Assembly (NCBI GenBank): GCA_030537395.1
Contig: JAUNMW010000013.1
Coordinates: 1 to 33,288, forward strand
Reading direction: 5' to 3'
DNA: 33,288 nucleotides
Source: Clostridia bacterium
Lineage (GTDB): Bacteria; Bacillota; Clostridia; Christensenellales; Aristaeellaceae
Positions 1 to 8,735 of this stretch are shown here, in pieces. Within the stretch, counting starts at the first letter, position 1. Each line of letters opens with the position of its first letter. Under the pieces are notes generated by a model that did not search any database, was not told the DNA's origin, and saw only the letters and a list, made by a program, of their open reading frames with translations. The position numbers were made by a program, and so were the translations under genes.

Positions 1-54
1 CTTTGCTCCAATATCAGCTTGTTTTGGTCCTTAAGAACTTAACTGTTAACAGTA

Positions 55-807
55 TCAATTCGTCAGATGATAGATGCGGTTGATTTCGTCAGTGTCGGTG
101 CCGTCGGGATTCTTGACGATCAGGGGCGGCTCGATGATCAGGCCGGGGTTCACATCCAGCAGGGCTTCAATGAGGGCAAGGCGGGCGGGACGGCAAACAT
201 TGGCGTGCACCAGCCGCAGGCGCTTAGGTTCCAGGCGGAATTGCCGCAGCGTATCGAAGGCTTCGGTCAACCGCGCGGCGGGCAGCATCAACACGAAACG
301 GGATCGGCTTTTGAGCAGCCATGCGGCGGCGGCAGCCACATCGGAAATGGTGCATTCTCCTTCCTGGCGGGCGGTGCGCAGGGCAGGACTGGGGCTGGGC
401 AGGGATGCGTTTTCGGCGCTGTAAGGGGGATTGCAGATCACCAGGTCATAGGCCGCGTGGGGCAGAAATTGGCGCGCCTGACGCAGATCCCGGTTGTGAA
501 CGATGATGCTTTCCTGCAGGCCGTTGAGCCGCATGCTTCTTTGGGCCCGCTCCGCCGCGTCGGGCTGAATCTCCACCGCGTCGCAGAAAAGCCTTCCGGC
601 GCGGCCCGAAAGCAGCAGGGGCAGTATGCCTGTACCAGTGCCCAAATCGCAGATCCGGCTGCCGGGACGCACCCGGGCAAAGTCTGCCAGCAGCACGGAA
701 TCCATGCCGAAGCGGAAGGCGGAAGGGGACTGGATGATTTTGAGCCCCGCGAACTGCAGATCGTCAATGCGTTCGCCGGGCAGCAGCAGATCATTCATTT
801 CACTCAT
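55..807 (-). CDS. trmN6: tRNA1(Val) (adenine-37-N6)-methyltransferase-like protein
   Basis: Class I SAM-dependent methyltransferase of the TrmN6/YfiC type, which in characterised members N6-methylates adenine 37 of a tRNA. The SAM-binding glycine motif DLGTGTGILPLLL lies near residue 55 and the catalytic NPPY motif of N6-adenine methyltransferases (VICNPPYS) near residue 125. The N-terminal segment reading GERIDDL, then SAFRFGMDSVLLADF, is typical of this subfamily. About 250 residues is the normal family length. I place the start at the ATG whose first base is 807, because a GGAG lies about 10 bases upstream; an upstream TTG at 816 sits almost on that GGAG. An ATG at 798 is also possible. 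The start overlaps the end of the SpoIID-domain gene by 8 bases, so translation is probably coupled. The exact tRNA target is inferred from the family. Confidence 0.85.
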   Translation of the reverse strand: MSEMNDLLLPGERIDDLQFAGLKIIQSPSAFRFGMDSVLLADFARVRPGSRICDLGTGTGILPLLLSGRAGRLFCDAVEIQPDAAERAQRSMRLNGLQESIIVHNRDLRQARQFLPHAAYDLVICNPPYSAENASLPSPSPALRTARQEGECTISDVAAAAAWLLKSRSRFVLMLPAARLTEAFDTLRQFRLEPKRLRLVHANVCRPARLALIEALLDVNPGLIIEPPLIVKNPDGTDTDEINRIYHLTN

Positions 808-3181
808 ACCATTCAAACTCCAGATATTTGGTCATGCAGTAACCGGACAGCCCGTTATAATTCACCGCGCACCAGGTATCGCCCACAGCGGTGATGATCA
901 GGGTATCAAACTTGGGCATTTCCATCAGGATAATCGCGCCAGTGGAGCATCCGTCCCGCAGGTTCAGGCTGCTGCTGGTGGGCATGATACGGGCCAGAAT
1001 GGGCATGTCCAGGGGCCGGAGACCATCGTTGGAGGCGGGCGGCGCCGTAACGGCCGGCGCGGCGGTGGGTATGGACGCGGAAGTATCAAAGGAAAGATAC
1101 TTGGTCATCACATAGCCAATGGTTCCGGCATAGGCCACTTGGCACCAATCCGGTCCCTTTTGCAGCACCGCCACCAGATCGTTCTGGGGAATGGTGCGCA
1201 GCACCTTGGCGGTGGCTTTGGCGCTGTAGCGCAGATTCAGGGACCCGCTGGGCGTAACCACCCGGGCGGCGAGCGATGACGAAGGAAGGGGTACGGGCTG
1301 GGGCGCGGCGGTAGGAAGCGGTGCGGGAGCATCGCCCGGAAAGGCAAGATACTGGCTCATTACATAGCCCGTAGTCCCTGCATAGCTGACTTTGCACCAG
1401 GACGTGCCTTTTTCCAAAATGAGAATGGTTTCGTTCTGGGGAATGGTGCGCAGCACCTTAGCGGTGGCCTTGGCGCTGTAGCGCAGGTTCAAGGAACCGC
1501 TGGGCGTCGTCACCTGGGCATAGAGCAGCCCCGGCTGCTGCGCGGGAGCCGCCGTGGGAGCGGCGGCCGGGCTTTCCCCGCCGAAGGAGAGAAATTTGGT
1601 CATCACATAACCGGTATAGCCGTTGTAGGCAGTCTGGCACCATTCGCTGCCCCGGTCCAGCACGGAAATCACTTCGTTTTGCGGAATGGTGCACAGCACC
1701 TTCGCGCTGGTGCTTGCCCGCTGTCTCAGGTTCAGGCTCCCGTTGGGGGTGGTCACCCGGGCGGTTTGGGCATTTTCGGCGGGAGATGGGGTTTCCAGGG
1801 CAACGGGCAATTCTGTGATCCATTGCTCCTGCCCCTCCTGGCTGGAGCCGATGGCGCCTAAAATGGAACGGGTCAGGGTATATTCCACCCGGTTGCAGCC
1901 TTCATAATAGAAAGCCAGGATTTGATCATAGGTATAGCCCATCTGGGCCATATACATGGCTCCGCGCTGGCTCATGCCAATGCCGTGCCCGTAGCGCCTG
2001 GCGGTGACGGTGAAAGCATCGCCGCTTTGCGTGACGGACCAAAGCTCATTGCTGCCGGAGGTGATGTTCATGGAAAGGGCGTTTTCCAGTTCGCTGAATA
2101 TATCGAAAGTAAGGGTACCCCAGCCCAGGACGCCGTTTCTGGTGTATTGCACATCGAAGCTCAGCTTGGTATACAGTCGGCTGGGGGCGGCGTATTTGGG
2201 GGTGTGGGCCCAAACGGCGGTGACGGCGGTAACGGCGGCTCCGGAACCGTATATGGCCGCGGCCTTTTGATTGAGCAGGCTGCCTAACTTGCTGCTTTGG
2301 GCGCCGGAGGATTTTACGGTGAAGGATACCTTCCGGGAATCCGGGTTCGCCAGATCGTAAGGATCATCCTTGACGCCCAGGTAGGAAAGGCCGCCTGTTC
2401 CCCAGGCGTTTTTGATGGATTCGGTTTGCCCGCCGTTGGAAGCGGTATAGTAAGTGGCGGTAAAGGAGGAACCATTTTTCACCACGATGCCCTTCGTCGC
2501 GTCCACCGCGGCTTTGCAGTTGGCGCTGCCGGAAGGGGTGCCGGAGTATATCTGATCCGCGGTGGTGTCCACCACGTCGTACAGGGAGGAACTCTTCATG
2601 GCCCGCATGGTATAGGTCCGGGCGGCCACGGCCTGGGCTTTCAGGGCCTCCAGCCCGGAGGCGTTGCCCATTTCATAGGGCAGCACGCCGTAAAGATAAT
2701 CCTCCATATAGATATAGGCTACCACATACAAGGTGTAACCGGCACTGGATTTTTGGGCGGTGAACTGAAAATCGCCGGGGTACAGGTTGCCGGGCACCCG
2801 GCCCTGAGCGATCTTGATGCCGCTTTGCCCGCCGCTTTCATGGCGGCACAGGCGGAAGGCGGAGCCCATGCTGGAGGTGCTGCCGTTCGCGGTCAGGGTC
2901 AGTTGGCCGGTGGAGGAATTGAATTGAACGGTCACCGCCGCGCCGTTTCCCAGCGTCCGGCTGACCTGGCCGTTGATGGAATAGCTTCCGTATACTGTCA
3001 AATTCAGCTTGGATGGATTTCCCAGCGAGGATAAGCGCACCCGCACCATGCCGTTCTGGGTATTTCCCATTGTCAGGGGGGCGCTGGCTAAGCTGCTATC
3101 CGCCGCTGCCGGGAATGGACTGAAAACCATCCCCAGCAGCAGATAGACAATCAGGGGTATCGTGAGCAAGCGTTTGTACAT
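800..3181 (-). CDS. SpoIID/LytB domain protein with four C-terminal SH3 domains
   Basis: Secreted cell-wall protein. Residues 1-27 form a signal peptide (MYKRLL, a hydrophobic core, then AAA-D). Residues of about 150-430 are a SpoIID/LytB domain, with a motif YGVLPYEMG near 164 and the family signature GHGIGMSQRGA near 398 followed by YDQILAFYY. Relatives are peptidoglycan lytic transglycosylases (SpoIID) or amidase enhancers (LytB). The C-terminal half carries four bacterial SH3 domains at about 475-533, 556-614, 641-698 and 731-790, joined by Pro/Ala-rich linkers, which probably bind peptidoglycan. SH3 copies 2 and 3 share an identical block around NLRYSAKATAKVLRTIPQN, so they look recently duplicated. 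With the SH3 array it is more likely a vegetative wall enzyme than the sporulation engulfment protein itself. The ATG is preceded by GGAGG at a normal distance. Confidence 0.88.
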   Translation of the reverse strand: MYKRLLTIPLIVYLLLGMVFSPFPAAADSSLASAPLTMGNTQNGMVRVRLSSLGNPSKLNLTVYGSYSINGQVSRTLGNGAAVTVQFNSSTGQLTLTANGSTSSMGSAFRLCRHESGGQSGIKIAQGRVPGNLYPGDFQFTAQKSSAGYTLYVVAYIYMEDYLYGVLPYEMGNASGLEALKAQAVAARTYTMRAMKSSSLYDVVDTTADQIYSGTPSGSANCKAAVDATKGIVVKNGSSFTATYYTASNGGQTESIKNAWGTGGLSYLGVKDDPYDLANPDSRKVSFTVKSSGAQSSKLGSLLNQKAAAIYGSGAAVTAVTAVWAHTPKYAAPSRLYTKLSFDVQYTRNGVLGWGTLTFDIFSELENALSMNITSGSNELWSVTQSGDAFTVTARRYGHGIGMSQRGAMYMAQMGYTYDQILAFYYEGCNRVEYTLTRSILGAIGSSQEGQEQWITELPVALETPSPAENAQTARVTTPNGSLNLRQRASTSAKVLCTIPQNEVISVLDRGSEWCQTAYNGYTGYVMTKFLSFGGESPAAAPTAAPAQQPGLLYAQVTTPSGSLNLRYSAKATAKVLRTIPQNETILILEKGTSWCKVSYAGTTGYVMSQYLAFPGDAPAPLPTAAPQPVPLPSSSLAARVVTPSGSLNLRYSAKATAKVLRTIPQNDLVAVLQKGPDWCQVAYAGTIGYVMTKYLSFDTSASIPTAAPAVTAPPASNDGLRPLDMPILARIMPTSSSLNLRDGCSTGAIILMEMPKFDTLIITAVGDTWCAVNYNGLSGYCMTKYLEFEWYE

Positions 3182-3376
3182 GTCTTTCCTCCATTGTGGA
3201 TTTGTACAATTGATTGTAACATTTTCGTAATCATTTGCAGTGTATCATATTTGTCGGGTTTTGTCCATGGTTTGGGGGATAGAAATGATTGGGTGAATTG
3301 GGAAAGCAGCAAATTTACCCTCGCTTTTCTTTTTCCCTGTTTTATGGTAGAATAGGCGGGAAAGCGAGGGAACCTC

Positions 3377-5521
3377 ATGATTGTAGTAGTTGCTGAAAAA
3401 CCCAGCGTGGGGCGGGATATTGCACGGGTGCTGGGGTGCCGGGAACGGGGGGAAGGGTGCCTGAAAGGGGACAATTATCTGGTCACCTGGGCCGTGGGGC
3501 ATCTGGTTACCCTGTGCGAACCGGACGAAATTGACGAAAAATATAAAAAATGGCGCATGGACGATCTGCCCATGCTGCCTGAAAATATTCCTACAAAAGT
3601 GATTTCCAAAACGAAATCACAGTTTTCCATTGTGAAAAAAATCATCAACGACAAGGACACGGAAAAGCTCATCTGCGCCACCGATGCCGGTCGGGAGGGG
3701 GAATTGATTTTCCGCCTGATTTACAACCAGGCCAAATGCAAAAAGCCCGTGGACCGGCTGTGGATTTCCTCCATGACGGACGAGGCCATCAAGGAGGGCT
3801 TTGCCAATTTAAAGCCCGCCTCGGAATACGAGGGGCTGTACAAAAGCGCCACTTGCCGGTCGGAGGCGGATTGGCTGGTGGGCATGAACGCCAGCCGCGC
3901 GTTTACCTTGCGCTTCGACGCTCTTTTGTCCATCGGCCGGGTGCAGACGCCCACCCTGGCGATCCTGGTCAAGCGCTATCATGAAATCGTCAATTTCAAG
4001 CCCGAGGAATACTTTACCGTCAACGCGGATTTCGGCGATTACTCCGGCCAGTGGTTCGATGAAAAGGTGGAGGATGAAAAGAAAGCCAACCGGATCCCTA
4101 CCAAGGAAAAGGCCGATGAAATCGCCAAGGCGGTGAAAGGCAAGGCGGCGCGGGTAAAAAGCGTCACCGCGGAAGCCAAGAAAGAGCTGCCGCCTCAATT
4201 GTACGATTTGACTTCGCTCCAGCGGGAGGCCAACCGGAAGCTGGGCTACACCGCTGATAAAACCCTGAAAACCGCCCAGGAGCTGTACGAAAAATGGAAG
4301 GCCATCACCTATCCCCGCACGGACAGCCGATATTTGCCCATGGACATGATTCCCCGGGCCAAGCTGACATTGCAAAAGCTTCCCGGAGATTACAAGCCCT
4401 TCGTAGAAAACATCCCCTGGAAAGAAGATGGGAAGCTCCCCATTTCCAAGCGGATATTTGATAACGAAAAGATTTCCGATCACCATGCCATCATCCCCAC
4501 GCCCCAGACGGCCCCCATCGAAAAACTGCCCCCGGACGCCCAAAAGCTGTTTGATATGATCGCCCGGCGGCTCATCGCCGTATTTTATCCCGCCCACGAA
4601 TATGACGCTATCAAGGTGATCACGGAATGCCAGGGCCATACCTTTAAAACCACGGGCCGTACGGTGCGCATCAACGGCTGGAAGGACGTGTACCCCTCCG
4701 ATAAGGAGGAGGACGACGCGCTGCCCGCTCTCAAGGAAGGGGACGGGCGCACCGTCAGCAAGGCGCAGGTGAAAAAAGAAGCCACCAAGCCCCCGGCCCC
4801 CCATACCGACGCCTCCCTGCTGTCCAGTATGGAAAACGCGGGCCGGGAGTTGGAGGACGAAAAGCTGCGGGAGCAAATGAAGGGCTCGGGCCTGGGCACC
4901 CCCGCCACCCGGGCCGCTATCATCGAACGGCTGATTCAGGTGGGCTACGCCGCCCGGAAGGGCCGGGCCATTTCCGCCACGGAAAAGGGCGTGTCCCTCA
5001 TCGCCATTGCCCCGCCCGAAATCGCCTCCCCGGAAACCACCGGAAAGTGGGAGCTGGCATTGGATGAAATCGCCAAAAATCAGCGGGATACCCAACGCTT
5101 TATGGAGGGCATCAAGCGGCTTTCCACCTTCCTGGTAGAATACGCCCGGGACACGAAAACGGAGGCCTCCTTCCCGGAGGAAATGCGCCGGGGCAAGGGG
5201 AAAGCAAGAAGCAAAACCAGCACGGTCAAGCCCATCGAGGGGGCCAAGTGTCCGCTGTGCGGCAAGCCCGTGCAGGAAAACACCAAGGCCTTCGGCTGCT
5301 CGGGCTGGCGGGAGGGATGCCATTTTACCCTGTGGAAGGACGGCTTGAAGCGCGGCGGCGGGCCCATGCTGACCGAAAAGCTGGTGCAGCTGGTGCTGGA
5401 AAAGGGCGCCGTGGCGGGCTCCACGGGCACCATTGCTTTGACAGACGGCAAACTGACTTTTACGCCCAAGGGCGCGGAGGCTCCCAGCACTTCTTTTCCA
5501 ATTATCTATCAAAAGAATTGA
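3377..5521 (+). CDS. topB: DNA topoisomerase III (type IA)
   Basis: Type IA topoisomerase that relaxes or decatenates DNA through a 5'-phosphotyrosine intermediate. The N-terminal Toprim domain shows VVAEKPSVGRDIARVLG at residues 4-20 and the acidic metal-binding DAGREGE near residue 100. The catalytic tyrosine is in the ITYPRTDSRYL motif and is Tyr312 by my count. SIGRVQTPTLAIL near 185 is a further family signature. The C-terminus has one CxxC zinc-ribbon-like motif (CPLCGKP, then a second pair of cysteines GCSGWREGC) and a TopB-type repeat domain. A length of 714 residues fits the Firmicute TopB family. The start is an ATG after GCGAGGGAACCTC. The Nudix gene follows 35 bases downstream. 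The window also carries topA, so both common type IA enzymes are present. Confidence 0.95.
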   Translation: MIVVVAEKPSVGRDIARVLGCRERGEGCLKGDNYLVTWAVGHLVTLCEPDEIDEKYKKWRMDDLPMLPENIPTKVISKTKSQFSIVKKIINDKDTEKLICATDAGREGELIFRLIYNQAKCKKPVDRLWISSMTDEAIKEGFANLKPASEYEGLYKSATCRSEADWLVGMNASRAFTLRFDALLSIGRVQTPTLAILVKRYHEIVNFKPEEYFTVNADFGDYSGQWFDEKVEDEKKANRIPTKEKADEIAKAVKGKAARVKSVTAEAKKELPPQLYDLTSLQREANRKLGYTADKTLKTAQELYEKWKAITYPRTDSRYLPMDMIPRAKLTLQKLPGDYKPFVENIPWKEDGKLPISKRIFDNEKISDHHAIIPTPQTAPIEKLPPDAQKLFDMIARRLIAVFYPAHEYDAIKVITECQGHTFKTTGRTVRINGWKDVYPSDKEEDDALPALKEGDGRTVSKAQVKKEATKPPAPHTDASLLSSMENAGRELEDEKLREQMKGSGLGTPATRAAIIERLIQVGYAARKGRAISATEKGVSLIAIAPPEIASPETTGKWELALDEIAKNQRDTQRFMEGIKRLSTFLVEYARDTKTEASFPEEMRRGKGKARSKTSTVKPIEGAKCPLCGKPVQENTKAFGCSGWREGCHFTLWKDGLKRGGGPMLTEKLVQLVLEKGAVAGSTGTIALTDGKLTFTPKGAEAPSTSFPIIYQKN

Positions 5522-5556
5522 AAAATAAAGATCGTTTTGATTGATGAGGTGTCACG

Positions 5557-6099
5557 ATGGATACCTGGGTTGAAACCAAGCAATTTCCTTCGCATTTGCT
5601 CTCCGCGGCGGGCTTGGTATACAAAGAAAACAAGGTGCTTTTGATCCGGTCTCCCCGGCGGGGATGGGAGTTTCCCGGCGGTGTGATCGAGCAGGGCGAA
5701 GTGATCACGGACGGGCTGAAGCGCGAAATTTGGGAAGAAAGCGGCATCCTGGCGGAGCCGCTTGCGCTGGCGGGCGTAAACCAGAATCTGGCGCTGAAAA
5801 AGGGCTACGGGCCGCTGGAGGGCATGCTGCTCCCACCGGTGGTGATTTTCGATTTTATCTGTGTTTATGTCGGCGGCACGGAAACGCTTTCCGAAGAAAG
5901 CCAGGAGATCGGCTGGTTTTTCCCGGAGGAAGCCGTGAAGCTGGTACAACATCCGGGGTATGCGGAAAGGCTGCGGACCATGCTCCGCTTTTCCGGAACG
6001 ATCAAGCTGGCCGCCTATGAGAAAACAGCAGAAGCGTTCAGAAATTATCGGGAAATCGATTTGGAGCAAGCCCCCTATTCCTCAAGCGCTGAAAAATGA
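5557..6099 (+). CDS. NUDIX hydrolase
   Basis: Hydrolase of nucleoside diphosphate-linked compounds; the substrate cannot be read from the sequence. The Nudix box GX5EX7REUXEEXGU is complete at residues of about 46-68: GVIEQGE, then REIWEESGI. It is preceded by the usual beta strands (LLSAAGLVYKENKVLLIRS) and by WEFPGG. A length of 180 residues is slightly longer than a minimal 150-residue Nudix domain; the extra C-terminal helix region (residues 140-180) has no recognisable motif. GAGGTG lies 5 bases before the ATG. It lies 35 bases after topB on the same strand and may be co-transcribed with it. It could act in sugar-nucleotide or oxidised-nucleotide clean-up, but that is only a family-level guess. 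Confidence 0.88.
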   Translation: MDTWVETKQFPSHLLSAAGLVYKENKVLLIRSPRRGWEFPGGVIEQGEVITDGLKREIWEESGILAEPLALAGVNQNLALKKGYGPLEGMLLPPVVIFDFICVYVGGTETLSEESQEIGWFFPEEAVKLVQHPGYAERLRTMLRFSGTIKLAAYEKTAEAFRNYREIDLEQAPYSSSAEK

Positions 6100-6258
6100 G
6101 AAAAACGAAAACGGTATAAAGAAACTATCATTCTTTTCTCATCATTTTCTAATGATTTTCTCCCTGTCGTTCTCATTTTTCCGGTTTATTCTATAACCGT
6201 TCCAAGGGAACAGAACAAAACACCCAAACGACAGGCGAAACGCCGAGGAGGAAATACA
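6091..6258 (+). promoter_or_regulatory. AT-rich intergenic leader with interleaved complementary segments
   Basis: This 160-base stretch between the Nudix and DUF4342 genes is much richer in A and T than its surroundings. A 12-base segment at 6091-6102, overlapping the Nudix stop codon, is perfectly complementary to 6170-6181. A second segment around 6109-6117 is complementary to about 6194-6202. The order is A, B, A', B', which would give a pseudoknot if both formed. A small hairpin (ATCATT/AATGAT, 6141-6156) followed by TTTTC lies inside it. A promoter for the downstream gene is likely here, but I cannot choose a clear -35/-10 pair. Confidence 0.3.
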
Positions 6259-6858
6259 ATGGATCATTTTGAAATGGTAGAAAAGCTGCGGGCCAAGGCC
6301 AATGTAACGTACGAGGAAGCCAAGGCGGCCCTGGAAGCCAGCGACTGGGACATTCTGGACGCGCTGGTGCTGCTGGAGAGCGAAGGCAAGGTAAAGGACG
6401 CGCCCGAAACCAAGGAATACACCACCCAGGAAAAGAAGGAATACAAGTTTGAAACCAAGAACGGAGGCGAATTCAAGGTGGAGGTATCCAACACGCTGTC
6501 CAAGCTGTGGGCCTGGATCAAGGAATTGGTCCGCAAGGGCAACAAGAACCAGTTCGTCATCAGCCGCAGGAACAAGAACATGTTCGATCAGCCCATGGAA
6601 GAATTGATCGCCTTCCCCATCACGGTGCTGGTGCTGCTGATCCTGGTGCCCGGCGTGGGCCTGCCCACCATCCTGATCGCCCTGGTGGTCGGCCTGTTCC
6701 TGGGGGCCCGGTACAGCTTCCGGGGCCCGGATATCAACAGCAAAGTGAATGATTTTATGGGCAAGGCCCAGGAAAAAGCCGCCTCCGCTGTGGAAATCCA
6801 CATGGACAAGAACGGAAACGAAATCCACGCCAACGAGAACGAAAGCAAAGTGGAATAA
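6259..6858 (+). CDS. DUF4342 domain membrane protein with UBA-like N-terminus
   Basis: Protein of 199 residues with no known biochemical role. Residues of about 4-45 read as a UBA/TS-N-like three-helix domain (VEKLRAKANVTYEEAKAALE, then DILDALVLLE), the fold used by elongation factor Ts to contact its partner. Residues of about 60-115 are basic and amphipathic. Residues of about 115-155 are strongly hydrophobic (FPITVLVLLILVPGVGLP, then ILIALVVGLFLGA), enough for one or two membrane segments or a hairpin. The C-terminal 45 residues are charged and probably cytoplasmic. This domain order matches the DUF4342 family as I know it. The ATG follows GGAGGAAATACA. It lies directly upstream of a two-component system but is separated from it by a hairpin, so joint regulation is uncertain. 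Confidence 0.8.
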   Translation: MDHFEMVEKLRAKANVTYEEAKAALEASDWDILDALVLLESEGKVKDAPETKEYTTQEKKEYKFETKNGGEFKVEVSNTLSKLWAWIKELVRKGNKNQFVISRRNKNMFDQPMEELIAFPITVLVLLILVPGVGLPTILIALVVGLFLGARYSFRGPDINSKVNDFMGKAQEKAASAVEIHMDKNGNEIHANENESKVE

Positions 6859-6874
6859 AGAAAGCAGGCTTTCC

Positions 6875-6917
6875 AAGGGTACAGGGTTTATAGCTCTGTG
6901 CCCTTCCAGTCTTTTTT
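6875..6917 (+). terminator. Hairpin between DUF4342 gene and response regulator
   Basis: A 10-bp stem with one G-U pair forms between 6875-6884 and 6896-6905 with an 11-base loop. It is followed after six bases by a run of T (6912-6917). The shape fits an intrinsic terminator or an attenuator, although the T-run is slightly distant from the stem. A smaller stem GAAAGC/GCTTTC lies just upstream. The response-regulator start at 6934 follows at once, so read-through could still feed the two-component operon. Confidence 0.55.
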
Positions 6918-6933
6918 GAAAAGGGGAAGGAAC

Positions 6934-7614
6934 ATGACGAAGATCCTGCTGGTGGAAGACGAAGAAAAGCTGGCCCGGTTCGTGGAACTGGAATTGACCC
7001 ATGAGGGCTACGCAGTGGACAAAGCCTTTGATGGGCGCACCGGGCTGGAGATGGCCGAGGGCGGCGGTTACGATCTGCTGCTGCTGGATATCATGCTGCC
7101 GGGGCTCAACGGCCTGGAGGTGCTGCGCCGCCTGCGGAAAGCCAGTCCGGTGCCCGTGATCATGCTCACCGCCCGGGACGCCGTGATGGACAAGGTGACG
7201 GGGCTGGATATGGGAGCCGACGATTACGTGACCAAGCCTTTTTCCATTGAAGAACTGCTGGCCCGCATCCGGGCCGCCCTTCGCAAGCAGATCGCCCAAA
7301 AACAGGATAGCAGCCTGCTCTCCTGCGCCGATTTGCAGGTGGATATTTCCCGCCACCGGGTCACCCGGAGCGGAAAAGAAATCGAGCTGACCGGCCGGGA
7401 ATTTTCCCTTTTGCAGTATTTTATAGAAAACAAAACCCTCGTGCTCACCCGGGATCAGCTGCTGGAAAAGGTGTGGGGCTATGAGTACATGGGGGAAACC
7501 AACGTAGTAGATGTGTATGTGCGCTATCTGCGGGGCAAGATCGACGACGGATTTGAACCGAAGCTGCTGCACACTGTGCGCGGCGTGGGCTATGTGCTGA
7601 GGGATGACGCATGA
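6934..7614 (+). CDS. Two-component response regulator, OmpR/PhoB family
   Basis: DNA-binding response regulator of 226 residues. The receiver domain (residues 1-120) has the acidic pair EDE at 8-10, the phospho-acceptor Asp52 in LLLLDIMLPG, the conserved Thr/Ser in IMLTA, and the Lys of the VTKPFS motif near 103. The C-terminal winged helix (about 130-225) shows ELTGREFSLLQYF and the end motif VRGVGYVLR typical of OmpR/PhoB. I reject an in-frame extension to 6898 and start at the ATG at 6934, which begins MTKILLVEDEE after a strong GGGGAAGG. The stop overlaps the kinase start by 4 bases (ATGA), so the pair is translationally coupled. Confidence 0.95.
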   Translation: MTKILLVEDEEKLARFVELELTHEGYAVDKAFDGRTGLEMAEGGGYDLLLLDIMLPGLNGLEVLRRLRKASPVPVIMLTARDAVMDKVTGLDMGADDYVTKPFSIEELLARIRAALRKQIAQKQDSSLLSCADLQVDISRHRVTRSGKEIELTGREFSLLQYFIENKTLVLTRDQLLEKVWGYEYMGETNVVDVYVRYLRGKIDDGFEPKLLHTVRGVGYVLRDDA

Positions 7615-8723
7615 AAGAAGACAAGCGAATGAATTCCATCGCCCGGCGGATCAACCGGTACTGGATCCGGCGCACCATCCTGATCCTGGCGCTGATGGAT
7701 ATTGCGCTGGGTTCCATGGTGGCGGCAAGCTGGATCGATGTGAACGTGGGCTATTTCTGGGCGGTGCTGGGCGGCGCGGAAGTGCTGCTGGTGCTGCTCC
7801 AGGGCCGGGTGGGCAGGGACAAGGCCCGCAGGCTGCTGGAGCCTCTGGAGCGCATTGCCCAGACCGCCCAGGAATTGAGCCAGGTGCGCTTTGATTCGGA
7901 AAAGCTGCATCATCTGGAGGATGCCATCGGCACTGTCAGCCTGCTTTCTCCCGATGCCCGGGTGCTTACCGGGGACAAGGAGCTGCAGGGCCTGGAAAGC
8001 GCGATCAACGATCTGATCAAGCGCATGCGGGAAACCTATACGGAACAGACCCGTTTCGTGTCCGACGCCTCCCATGAACTGCGCACCCCCATCGCCGTGA
8101 TCCAGGGTTACGCCGATATGCTTTCCCGCTGGGGCAAGGACGATGAAAAGGTGCTGGAGGAGGGCATCACCGCCATTCAAAGCGAAGGCGCCCACATGAA
8201 AAAGCTCATCGAGCAATTGCTGTTCCTGGCCCGGGGCGACAACGGACGCACTCAGCTGGTGCTGGAGGATGTGGATTTATCTCTCATGCTGCGGGAGGTA
8301 TACGAGGAATCCCAAATGATCCATCCGGACCGGGAATGGCGTCTGGACGCGGAAGCGCCTGTGATCGTGCGCGGAGACGCCGCCATGCTCAAGCAGACCG
8401 CCCGCATTCTGGTGGACAACGCGGTGAAATACACCGCCGACGGGCAATTGATTTCGCTGCGCACCCGCTTCAAGGAGGGGGCCCCCTGCTTTGAGGTGCA
8501 GGATAACGGCATCGGCATCAAGCAGGAGGATTTGACCCATATTTTTGACCGCTTTTTCCGTTCCGATCCCGCCCGCACCCGATCAACCGGCGGCACGGGC
8601 CTGGGCCTCTCCATCGCCAAGTGGATCGTGGATCGGCACGGGGGCTATTTCGACGTGTTCTCCCGGGAGGAATTCGGCACCCGCATCGGCGTAGTGCTGC
8701 CCCAGGAAACAGAAGAAGCATAA
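7611..8723 (+). CDS. Sensor histidine kinase with minimal extracytoplasmic loop
   Basis: Partner of the preceding regulator, 370 residues. Two membrane helices lie at about 21-40 and 46-64 with only about six residues between them, so there is no external sensor domain. A HAMP-like linker follows (LEPLERIAQTAQELS near 76-90, second helix near 125-142), with a roughly 35-residue insert between its two helices. HisKA contains the phosphorylated His155 in SDASHELRTP. The ATPase domain shows an N box (LVDNAVKYT), G1 (DNGIGI), an F box (FDRFFR) and G2 (GGTGLGLSI). The ATG is preceded by GAGGG and overlaps the regulator stop. A kinase of this shape may sense the membrane itself or a partner protein. 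The DUF4097 lipoprotein encoded 12 bases downstream is the obvious candidate. Confidence 0.94.
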   Translation: MKEDKRMNSIARRINRYWIRRTILILALMDIALGSMVAASWIDVNVGYFWAVLGGAEVLLVLLQGRVGRDKARRLLEPLERIAQTAQELSQVRFDSEKLHHLEDAIGTVSLLSPDARVLTGDKELQGLESAINDLIKRMRETYTEQTRFVSDASHELRTPIAVIQGYADMLSRWGKDDEKVLEEGITAIQSEGAHMKKLIEQLLFLARGDNGRTQLVLEDVDLSLMLREVYEESQMIHPDREWRLDAEAPVIVRGDAAMLKQTARILVDNAVKYTADGQLISLRTRFKEGAPCFEVQDNGIGIKQEDLTHIFDRFFRSDPARTRSTGGTGLGLSIAKWIVDRHGGYFDVFSREEFGTRIGVVLPQETEEA

Positions 8724-8735
8724 GGAGCGAAGAAG

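Noticed and set aside
40-56. Palindrome ACTGTTAACAGT near the window start
   Set aside because: It is a single 12-base palindrome at the edge with no supporting context.
3809-5512. A 567-residue minus-strand frame opposite topB
   Set aside because: It is a shadow of topB, a product of GC-rich third positions, and contains no recognisable motif.
5080-5521. TopB C-terminus as a separate zinc-finger gene
   Set aside because: The reading frame is continuous with the topoisomerase and this domain is normal for the family.
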